Below are positions 1-5,843 of a stretch of DNA of 7,592 bases, in pieces. The notes under the pieces were generated by a model. The model made no database searches, was not told the DNA's origin, and worked only from the letters and a program-made list of their open reading frames with translations. The stretch spans positions 1 to 7,592 of the forward strand of contig CAKZYI010000859.1 of NCBI GenBank assembly GCA_937884735.1. Direction: 5' to 3'. Numbering within the stretch: the first letter of the stretch is position 1; the number at the start of each line of letters is the position of its first letter. A program made the position numbers and the translations under genes. The stretch is from an uncultured Pleurocapsa sp. (GTDB taxonomy: Bacteria; Cyanobacteriota; Cyanobacteriia; Cyanobacteriales; Xenococcaceae).

Positions 1-28
1 TAAAAAACTAAAATTTTTAGGTTTTCTC

Positions 29-56
29 AAAAGCTAAAAGCTAAAAGCTAAGAGCT
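29..56. repeat. Heptameric short tandem repeat (AAAAGCT x4)
   Basis: Four tandem copies of the 7-base unit AAAAGCT are seen. The first three are exact and the fourth reads AAGAGCT. AT-rich sequence follows, and a short palindrome (CTAAAA-T-TTTTAG, 8-20) lies to the left. Heptameric short tandem repeats of this kind are common between genes in cyanobacteria. It lies just past the 3' end of the minus-strand hydrolase gene, so it may sit in that transcript's trailer. No coding potential is seen in 1-103. The repeat is certain; any role is unknown. Confidence 0.8.
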
Positions 57-103
57 AAAAACCAGTAAATTAAAACGAAGGTAATTCACATCAAGCGTTA
101 TTT

Positions 104-871
104 TTACCAGTCATAAGATGATTGAGAAAATTGCTGGAGTGATAATAGCTTGACTCGCTTATCTTGGTTGGCTACAGTGCGATCGCTTTCTAGGTTATAA
201 CCCCAGTCAGCAAGAAATAAACTGACAAAATCTAGATCCGACTGCTGGGCGACTTGTTGTAAAGCTTTGAGGCGATCTTCTAGAAAAAATAGACTCAAAT
301 TAGCTGACGTTTGATAGCTGTCGCGAATAATTCTTAGGGTTTCATATTTAGGGCGTTTGCTTTCTTTACCGATAATATTCGAGGCGGGCAAAGCAATATT
401 TTGCTGCTCTAACAACTGCTTAACAAAACGTCCTTCTTTAGTCGTAACAATGTAAAGCTCGACATCGGAGGCGACAATTTGTTGTAGACGTTCAATTACA
501 CCAGGATAAAAGCGATGCAAAGCAAGCCAATCATCTAAATTGTTTTTAATCCAACTATCCCTTACTCCATCTAACTATTGCACCACACTTTGCTTTTTTA
601 AGCCTTCCGATTCTAATAATTGAAGAGAAATTCCTTTCCAGTCAGCTAAAATTTTTGCTTCATCGATTTCTAGTGCCAACGCTCGTAATAAAATTGGCAT
701 TTCCCAGCCAGTTTCAATTACAGGGCGTAGTTTATAAAAATTAGGCGCAAGACAATCGTCTATTTCTTCCGACCTAATTTGTTGATAAGCACGTTTGGTA
801 CTAGCGAAATATTCAATCAAGCCATCGCATATTACACCGTCAAAGTCTAAGGCATGAATTTTGGTTTCCAT
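104..871 (-). pseudogene. HAD-family hydrolase interrupted by an in-frame TAG stop
   Basis: A haloacid-dehalogenase-superfamily hydrolase, probably a soluble phosphatase of unknown substrate. The reading frame spans 255 codon positions from ATG (869-871) but is broken at codon 99 by TAG (575-577). Upstream are 98 residues with motif I, DFDGVICDG (nucleophile D9, acid/base D11), and the stretch RPVIETGWEMP. After the stop the same frame continues with LDGVRDSWI, then motif II IVTTKEGR (Thr 143/144), the lysine segment GKESKRPKYE (about 168-177) and the acidic motif FFLEDRL (E198, D199). All HAD catalytic motifs are therefore present but split between two pieces (575-871 and 104-574). A TTG at 518-520 is the first possible restart, but it would lack the nucleophile. 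One base change would restore the frame (for example AAG Lys or CAG Gln to TAG). It lies 47 bp after hisS on the same strand and may be co-transcribed. Recent pseudogene, readthrough and sequence error are all possible. Confidence 0.85.
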
Positions 872-918
872 AGAATTAAAGTAGAGAGGGTTGGGAATAC
901 AAGAGCAAAAATAATCAA

Positions 919-2202
919 TTAACTGTTTTTTAATTCAGAAATCTTAGCCTTCAACTCGTCTGTCATTTCTAATAAGCTGCTTTGAGCGATCGCCTTTTGT
1001 TCCCCTGATGCCAGCCATTTTAAGTTAGCAGTTTTGTTTTCTGCTTCGGCATCACCTAATACTAAGCAAGCAACTGCGCCACTGCGATCAGCTCTTTTGA
1101 ACTGTTTACCAAAGGCACTACCACTTAGGTCTAATTCACCACCCAAACCTGCACTGCGTAATTTTTGAGCCAACAATAAACTTTGGGCTTCTGCTGCCCC
1201 TCCACGGGAAACAATATACAAGTCAGGGGAATTAACTGGCTGAGATGATGATAGTTTTTGCAGCAAAATCACCAACCTTTCCATCCCAATTGCCCAACCT
1301 ACTGCCTGAGTATCAGCACCACCTAATTCTTTGACCAAACCGTCGTAGCGTCCGCCACCGCAAACCGTTGCTTGCGCGCCTAAGTCATTGGATTTTATTT
1401 CAAATGCTGTATGGGTATAGTAGTCTAGTCCTCGAACTAAACAGTGATCGATTTGGTATTTGATGTCCAAATCGGTAAGTAACTGTAATACTGTGTCGAA
1501 GTGTTTTTTGGATTCTGTACCTAGACTATCAATGATTTTAGGAGCGTTTTGAGCAATTTCTTGAGTTTTGGGATCTTTACTATCTAAAATTCGCAAAGGG
1601 TTACGAGTCAGACGATCCTTAGAGTCTTCATCTAAATCTTCTTTATAAGGCTCAAGATAGTTTACTAGTGCTTCTCGATAGTTAGCGCGATCGCTTCCAT
1701 TGCCCACAGAATTAATCGCCAACTCCAAGTTTTTTAAATTCAAAGCCTTGAGAATATCAGTCGCTAAAGCAATAACTTCGGCATCTGCGCGAGGCGCACT
1801 ACAGCCAATCAACTCTAAACCTACTTGATGAAACTGTCTTTGACGACCAGCTTGGGGACGCTCGTAGCGAAACATCGGTCCTGTATACCAAAGACGCTGT
1901 ACTCCTCCTTGAGCATTGAGCTTGTTTTGAATATAAGCTCTTACTACTCCTGCTGTACCTTCTGGACGAAGAGTAATTGATTTACTTCCACCTTTACTTT
2001 TAAAGGTGTACATTTCTTTGCCTACGACATCGGTAGCTTCGCCGATACCTCGCTCAAATAGCGCAGTTTGCTCAAAGATAGGAGCTCGAATTTCTTGATA
2101 TACGGCTCTGCCTAGTATTTCTCTCACTGTAGCTTCAATTAACTGCCAGTAACCTACTTCTTCTGGCAGAATATCTCTTGTTCCTCTTAATGCTTGAATC
2201 AT
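919..2202 (-). CDS. hisS: Histidine--tRNA ligase (class II aminoacyl-tRNA synthetase)
   Basis: Cytoplasmic enzyme that charges tRNA-His with histidine using ATP. The 427-residue length is normal for bacterial HisRS. Visible landmarks in order are the N-terminal RGTRDILPEE (6-15); the motif 1 region around IRAPIFEQTALFERGIGE (38-55); TLRPEGTAGVVRAY (77-90); motif 2 with FRYERPQAGRQRQFHQ (111-126); the histidine-specific loop LVRGLDYYT (255-263), whose arginine is catalytic in this family; the second His motif CGGGRYDGL (281-289); and motif 3 GWAIGMERL (302-310). The C-terminal anticodon-binding domain begins near PDLYIVSRGG (326-335). The ATG at 2200-2202 puts RGTRD at the usual distance from the N-terminus; no strong Shine-Dalgarno is seen, as is common in cyanobacteria. 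Base composition is clearly less AT-rich than the membrane genes to the right, and two HIP1 octamers lie inside. All key residues look intact, unlike both neighbours. Confidence 0.98.
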   Translation of the reverse strand: MIQALRGTRDILPEEVGYWQLIEATVREILGRAVYQEIRAPIFEQTALFERGIGEATDVVGKEMYTFKSKGGSKSITLRPEGTAGVVRAYIQNKLNAQGGVQRLWYTGPMFRYERPQAGRQRQFHQVGLELIGCSAPRADAEVIALATDILKALNLKNLELAINSVGNGSDRANYREALVNYLEPYKEDLDEDSKDRLTRNPLRILDSKDPKTQEIAQNAPKIIDSLGTESKKHFDTVLQLLTDLDIKYQIDHCLVRGLDYYTHTAFEIKSNDLGAQATVCGGGRYDGLVKELGGADTQAVGWAIGMERLVILLQKLSSSQPVNSPDLYIVSRGGAAEAQSLLLAQKLRSAGLGGELDLSGSAFGKQFKRADRSGAVACLVLGDAEAENKTANLKWLASGEQKAIAQSSLLEMTDELKAKISELKNS

Positions 2203-2370
2203 TCAATCAATTATCAATTATTGTGCGAAGCGACAAAGGCTTAAGCCGCATGTAAGGCGTTGCTGTTGGCAAGGGGTGTATCTTCCTTGAGGACAATTAT
2301 CAATTGCTGTTGGTTAACAGACAACGGCCTATGACTAATGTACCGTTTATTAGTAATTGGTAATCAGTAA
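2203..2370. repeat. Intergenic region with paired direct repeats and a palindrome
   Basis: This 168-bp spacer between the transporter gene and hisS has no ORF of note. It contains two pairs of direct repeats in an interleaved layout: CAATTATCAATT at 2208-2219 and 2294-2305, and TTGCTGTTGG at 2260-2269 and 2304-2313. The 74 bases between the first pair are richer in G and C than their flanks and contain the perfect palindrome GGCTTAAGCC (2238-2247). The layout could reflect a small inserted repeat unit flanked by a duplicated target, or local duplication. The hisS promoter is presumably here, but I cannot assign it. No convincing terminator for the upstream gene is visible. Confidence 0.6.
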
Positions 2371-4041
2371 TTAAAAAGGTTTTACATTCAAAGAAAAATG
2401 TATTCCATCGTCTTGTAAAGAGTCTCCCTCTGGCAATTTAGCATCAATTAAAGGAATTCCGATGCCTATATCAGCCGTTACAGTGTCTTTAATCGAAAAT
2501 CGAGCAGCAATTCCCAAAGATGCCAAGGTATTAGTTTCTATAGGGAAGTCATCAGTATTCCAAATTCGACCAAAATCAAAAAAGGGACTTACTTCTAAAC
2601 GCATATCCCATTCAGATATTTGCCAGACGGTATTGTTTAATTGGGCAGAAAAAGAAAATCCATTATCTCCTTGAATAATTCCTCTACTGTAGCCGCGAAC
2701 GCTTTTTACCCCACCAGCCAAAAACTGTTCTTGAGCGAATAGAGGATCGTTGGCTAGCTGTACTGTTCCTCGTAAACTGAGATTGGTTTTAGGCGATATT
2801 GCCCTTTAGTATCTTTCTTGTCCTTGCCAAAGTAAATATTTACTATCGGGTAAGTCATCGTTGTTAATCGTAGAATCAAAAGCATCAATACCAATAGCAA
2901 CCTGTGAGGCAATTGAAAACACATGATTTGAGCTGCGATCGCTATATTCTTGAATAAACCGTAGGGTAGATATAATGCTTCTACCATCATTATTTAAGCC
3001 CCTAGCAAGGTCGGGGAAGCCCCTGTCCATAATCGAAAATTGGGTATTTTGATGGGTATAACCAAAAGCGATCGCCAGGTTTTGAGCTGGTTTGTCAACT
3101 AAATCTTGAATTAGGGTAATTCCATAACCCACAGTATTGCTTTCCAAATCTAGGGGGGGGAATGGTTCAAGAATAATTTGGTTGTCACCGCGATTGTGGG
3201 ATACGCGCAAAAAAGTTCCTCTTGCCCCAACAGGAGCCATGTATTCTAATCTTTCTAAAGATTCACTACCTTCGCTTTGACCATAGCTGACTAGAAATGT
3301 GTCTCCAAAGCCGAAGAAATTTCGACTGTCAATCGATACTCTGCTTCGCAAAGAACCAATACTTGTGGTCAAGTCATTGTCTATGTTTAAGTTTACATCG
3401 AAGCTATCGGCTTCTTCTATTTCTAGTTTGAGAAAACTTTCTCCTGGCTTAATACCTTGGGATAATTCGGCAGAAATTTTGGCGATCAGGGGGTTTAATT
3501 GAAGCAGTTGTAGAGCCTGGAGTAGCTTGTCTTGATTGAGGGGAGGTTCAGAAGCGATCGCAACTCGGCTACGAATATATTCAGGGTGTAGTTTTTTTAG
3601 CCCTGTAATTTTGATTTCGCCAATTGTTCCTTCAATGATTTCTATGTTGACAGTGCGATCGTCAATTGTTTGGGGAGGAATATAGGCACCAGTCGTAAAG
3701 TAACCGCGATCGACATATAGTTGGGTAATAAGCTGCTGAATTTCTAGTAGCTCTACAAAATCGAGAGGACGAAATAAATAAGGCTGCAATACTCGATCTA
3801 TGGCTGTTTGAGGAATGACATTGTTGCCAATTATGTTAAATCTACTGAGAATAATTGTTCCAGGATTATTGTCAGTAGACAAGGAAGTTTGAGCGATAAA
3901 TTTCGATGGCTGTGGTTTGGGAATAGCAGTGGCTTTCTCTGTGGAAAGCAACATGCTAAAGATAAAAATTAATACCTTTTTGACCAAGCTTACTGTGAAT
4001 AAAATTTTGAGTAGCTTGTGGTCAAATTCTTGGTATCTCAT
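2371..4041 (-). pseudogene. ShlB/FhaC-type two-partner-secretion transporter, split by an in-frame TAA stop
   Basis: An Omp85-superfamily outer-membrane beta-barrel (TpsB) that normally exports a large TpsA exoprotein. The frame covers 556 codon positions, the usual family length. Residues 1-40 look like a signal peptide (hydrophobic 17-32, then an Ala-rich end). POTRA domains follow at about 63-140 (SRFNIIGNNVIP, YVDRGYFTTGAYIPPQ, VNIEIIEG) and 142-208. The barrel runs from about 212 to the end. After Y411 the frame hits TAA (2806-2808), then continues in the same frame with RAISPKTNLSLRG and QLANDPLF, the Omp85 loop-6 motif VRGY (448-451) and a C-terminal strand ending in Phe, the typical beta-signal. 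Homologues usually have Leu after the Tyr here, so TTA to TAA is the simplest cause. The product would lack loop 6 and the last strands and so be non-functional unless the stop is read through. No TpsA gene lies alongside. The barrel also has a run of eight C (3153-3160). Confidence 0.9.
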
Positions 4042-4062
4042 GCTTTCATAATTATTTTCCTT
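4038..4062 (-). promoter_or_regulatory. Shine-Dalgarno and three-codon mini-leader overlapping the transporter start
   Basis: On the minus strand an AAGGAA box (4057-4062) lies 15 nt before the transporter's ATG, which is too far for optimal initiation. It lies 7 nt before another ATG (4047-4049). That ATG opens a three-codon frame, ATG AAA GCA TGA, whose stop overlaps the transporter start as ATGA. This arrangement suggests initiation at the mini-leader followed by reinitiation, or it may be coincidence. The start at 4039-4041 is still preferred because it opens the frame that carries the signal peptide. Confidence 0.4.
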
Positions 4063-4196
4063 AATTTTTATATCATCTAACAGATAATCGAACCAAGGAA
4101 AGATTATAACGATCTGACAATTGTGCTAACTTATGAGATAACTTATCTAATTACCAAGTCTGTAGTCTTAATTTCATTTATCAGATAGTACAAATA
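4042..4196. promoter_or_regulatory. Divergent promoter region with several AGAT/ATCT dyads
   Basis: This 155-bp region separates the minus-strand transporter from the plus-strand small membrane protein, so promoters in both directions are expected. Four dyads of related sequence are seen: ATCT-AAC-AGAT (4075-4085), AGAT-7 nt-ATCT (4101-4115), the perfect palindrome AGATAA-C-TTATCT (4136-4148) and TATC-A-GATA (4179-4187). They could be binding sites for a dimeric regulator, but short AT-rich dyads also arise by chance. I cannot assign confident -35 and -10 boxes. Confidence 0.3.
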
Positions 4197-4460
4197 GTGA
4201 ATCCTTTATTCGCAAGATTTTTTAGAGCAGTTTATCGCAAAGAACCCGTTTCTGGCTTCATCTTAATTTTAGGTGCTACTGATGCCTTAATTGGTGGACT
4301 AGATGGAAGTGGTGGTTTGCTATCGGTTGGCTTATTTATTGCCTTACTCGGTATCATTATGCGTTGGCGACAAGGAGATAAAAAGCATCGGGAAATTGCT
4401 CCTGAGCCTGTTAAAAATTTTTTACATACTGGTTACACTCGTCAACCTTTAGCAATATAG
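4197..4460 (+). CDS. Small two-helix membrane protein, conserved-hypothetical type
   Basis: An 87-residue protein of unknown function. The start is GTG at 4197; there is no in-frame ATG in the preceding 60 bases, and the N-terminus MNPLFARFFRAVYRKEP gives a positively charged, amphipathic segment before the first helix. Two hydrophobic stretches follow, about 18-35 (GFILILGATDALIGG) and 40-57 (LLSVGLFIALLGIIMRW), joined by a short Gly-rich turn (GGLDGSGG). The tail is basic then proline-containing and probably cytoplasmic. This suggests a helical-hairpin inner- or thylakoid-membrane protein. The general layout resembles small uncharacterised membrane proteins of cyanobacteria, but I cannot name a family. 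It is followed 86 bp later by a DUF3288-like gene on the same strand. No clear Shine-Dalgarno is seen. The reading frame is very likely real because its hydrophobic pattern is coherent; function unknown. Confidence 0.75.
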   Translation: MNPLFARFFRAVYRKEPVSGFILILGATDALIGGLDGSGGLLSVGLFIALLGIIMRWRQGDKKHREIAPEPVKNFLHTGYTRQPLAI

Positions 4461-4508
4461 ATGAGCAGTAAGCGTCGAAAATAAATTCATGATACGCCCT
4501 GATTAAAA

Positions 4509-4541
4509 TTACCAATAATTATCTCTAGTTATGGTTGGTAA
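4509..4541. repeat. Inverted repeat before the DUF3288-like gene
   Basis: TTACCAA (4509-4515) and TTGGTAA (4535-4541) form a perfect 7-bp inverted repeat with a 19-nt loop. The right arm ends 5 bases before the ATG at 4547, so an RNA hairpin here would cover the ribosome-binding region. No T-run follows on either side, so it does not look like an intrinsic terminator. Regulatory meaning is speculative. Confidence 0.35.
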
Positions 4542-4546
4542 AATTT

Positions 4547-4867
4547 ATGAGCAGTGGAAACACAGATCAAAAGCATCCCCAAAATAGAAAGGATAGAGCA
4601 ACAGTAGATAGTTTGTTGCAGGTCAATTCTGAGCCAGAAGACGGTGCTGATGCACAGCCTACGGATCGCGATTTAGTCGAGTTAGCCCGCCTAATTATTC
4701 GTTATCGAGACTTTCCTGGAGCGCGAGATATTCAAAGAGATTTACAGGTAGTTCTTGATAATTGGGGATTGAATGAAGACGAGCTTTATACTAAAACTAG
4801 AGCGATTCATGCAGAAGGAATAGTATATCGGCGTACTCCAACAGGAGAACAGCAAGATTGGACTTAG
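4547..4867 (+). CDS. DUF3288-like cyanobacterial protein
   Basis: A soluble protein of 106 residues counted from the ATG at 4547. An in-frame TTG at 4535 would add four residues, but the ATG gives an N-terminus, MSSGNTDQKHPQ, that fits better. From memory the sequence matches DUF3288, a small family of unknown function confined to cyanobacteria. Shared features are an early HPQ followed by a charged DRATVDSLL stretch, the core PTDRDLVELARLIIRYRDFPGARDIQ (about 38-63), and the downstream NWGLNEDEL and KTRAIHAEGIVY. There is no signal peptide or membrane segment, and the protein is rich in charged residues and probably helical. An extra acidic stretch (SEPEDGADA) before the core may be an insertion relative to typical members. 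A profile search against Pfam DUF3288 would settle the assignment. It shares strand with the small membrane protein 86 bp upstream and may be in the same transcript. Confidence 0.75.
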   Translation: MSSGNTDQKHPQNRKDRATVDSLLQVNSEPEDGADAQPTDRDLVELARLIIRYRDFPGARDIQRDLQVVLDNWGLNEDELYTKTRAIHAEGIVYRRTPTGEQQDWT

Positions 4868-4890
4868 CTTGTAGCTAGTTGAGCTTTTTT
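4865..4890 (+). terminator. Weak candidate terminator after the DUF3288-like gene
   Basis: A short hairpin TAGC-TTGTA-GCTA starts at the stop codon and is followed after a few bases by six T (4885-4890). The stem is only four base pairs and is not directly next to the T-run, so it is weak. The convergent gene on the minus strand ends at 4953, so some terminator is expected in 4868-4952. No better candidate is visible. Confidence 0.25.
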
Positions 4891-4952
4891 AGAAGAAAAC
4901 TGAATAAATAGATTCGCCAATTATAAATAATAAATAGTACATCACTGACGTT

Positions 4953-5705
4953 CTACAAGCGTCTTATTTTTTTGACTTCTTGATGTACGCTTAAACCAAG
5001 ATTAACAGCTTCATTTAATATTTCTTGGTATTCTGAATTTGAATCTATTTCTGACAAAGCTAAATCAGCTAAGTTGTGTTCTAAGCTAGATAATAGTTGA
5101 TATCTATCGACAGTATAACAAGATGAACTATTTTGTTTTACTTGTGGATTATTATAAATAAAACTTTCCAATTCAACGCTATTAAGTAAGCTAGTTTTAG
5201 TAAGTTCCAATACTTCTTTTAATTCATCAATAGCTTGTAAGTTATTGGTTATTTGGTTTTTGGCGATATCTATGTTTTGGCTGCTTAGTCTATTAATTTT
5301 TGCCAACAACTGAAAATTATTGATTAAGTTATTGTAGTCTGCTATTTTTTCTAATAATCTACTCAAAAGCTTGATTCTTTTGGCTTTTTGCCAAAGATAA
5401 AAATTAAAGATAAATAAAATAAAGCCAGATAGCAAAATTGTTATCAATATAATTATTAATAAGCCTTGACTATTGTTAGCGATAAGCTCCATCTTGCGCA
5501 AGAAAATTAGATTGAGGGGAAAGCAAAAAAGAAATCCAATAAATAATAATGAACTTTCGGTCAATAATAATGTGGGCAAATACTTTTTCTGCTGTAATAA
5601 CAATACCTGACATAAAGCTATCGCCCAATTAGTAATAATATTAGGTTCAAAAACACTATTTAGTTCATCTTGGTTTATTTTTAATTTTTCCCAATATAAC
5701 ACCAT
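4953..5705 (-). CDS. Two-helix membrane protein with long helical C-terminal domain, unknown function
   Basis: A protein of 250 residues counted from the ATG at 5703-5705; an in-frame TTG one codon earlier is less likely. I do not recognise the family. A short N-terminal region (1-45) precedes two strongly hydrophobic segments, about 46-69 (LLLTESSLLFIGFLFCFPLNLIFL) and 81-105. A basic patch follows (KAKRIK, 107-112), which places the rest in the cytoplasm by the positive-inside rule. Residues 112-180 are Leu-, Asn- and Gln-rich with heptad-like spacing and could form a coiled coil. The tail (200-250) is another helical stretch ending KKIRRL. The gene is very AT-rich (one sampled 60-base line has 9 G or C) and contains no HIP1 site. 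It lies downstream of the 230-residue membrane protein on the same strand, separated by a palindromic repeat, so the two may function together. No catalytic motif is seen. Confidence 0.7.
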   Translation of the reverse strand: MVLYWEKLKINQDELNSVFEPNIITNWAIALCQVLLLQQKKYLPTLLLTESSLLFIGFLFCFPLNLIFLRKMELIANNSQGLLIIILITILLSGFILFIFNFYLWQKAKRIKLLSRLLEKIADYNNLINNFQLLAKINRLSSQNIDIAKNQITNNLQAIDELKEVLELTKTSLLNSVELESFIYNNPQVKQNSSSCYTVDRYQLLSSLEHNLADLALSEIDSNSEYQEILNEAVNLGLSVHQEVKKIRRL

Positions 5706-5753
5706 CAATTTGTATTGCTAATATTTAAGTAATTAATAGTTAGTAATCAGTGA

Positions 5754-5843
5754 CTATAGCAATTCTCAGATTTGTGAGGTACATCTTAATTAGCTAAAAC
5801 TAGAGCATTAGACTGTACCTCGTGTATGTAAGAACCGCTATGT
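5754..5843. mobile_element. MITE-like imperfect palindrome between two membrane-protein genes
   Basis: The 30 bases at 5754-5783 and the reverse complement of 5814-5843 match at 20 positions by hand alignment. Matches include the inner arm GAGGTACA / TGTACCTC (8 of 8) and an outer arm ATAGC..TTCT / AGAA..GCTAT. The centre (5784-5813) is unrelated AT-rich sequence. A roughly 90-bp palindrome without coding capacity, bounded by TATAGC-type ends, resembles non-autonomous elements (MITEs) found between cyanobacterial genes. A TA target duplication is possible but not clear. The right end meets the TAA stop of the upstream gene (5843-5845). In RNA it could fold into a long hairpin and separate expression of the two genes. 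The inverted repeat is seen directly; the MITE identity is inference. Confidence 0.5.

Noticed and set aside
1..20. Palindrome CTAAAA-T-TTTTAG with a T-run on the minus strand as a terminator for the hydrolase
   Set aside because: A one-base loop cannot form and the stem is pure A/T apart from one pair; too weak to call.
104..520. Independent 138-residue protein starting at TTG (518-520)
   Set aside because: It lacks the HAD nucleophile motif, and 18 conserved in-frame codons precede it; it is the second half of the interrupted hydrolase.
2462..2674. 70-codon plus-strand ORF inside the transporter gene
   Set aside because: It lies antisense to the clear beta-barrel C-terminus, with no recognisable motif; a shadow frame.
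2371..2721. Independent 116-residue protein starting at TTG (2719-2721)
   Set aside because: The frame upstream of this TTG still encodes transporter sequence back to the TAA. The piece holds only the last barrel strands, so it is a fragment rather than a gene.
2754..2990. 78-codon minus-strand ORF across the interrupted part of the transporter
   Set aside because: It is in a different frame from the transporter. The conserved protein continues in the original frame on both sides of the TAA, so this is neither a frameshift partner nor a separate gene.
3299..3502. 67-codon plus-strand ORF inside the transporter
   Set aside because: Antisense to the POTRA/barrel coding region with no supporting features.
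4461..4484. Seven-codon ORF (MSSKRRK) directly after the small membrane-protein gene, sharing ATGAGCAGT with the DUF3288-like start at 4547
   Set aside because: A 9-base match and a 7-codon frame are too short to support a gene or a duplication; probably coincidence.
4531..4587. ATG at 4531 as an alternative start for the DUF3288-like gene
   Set aside because: It is out of frame with the conserved protein and reaches a stop after 18 codons.
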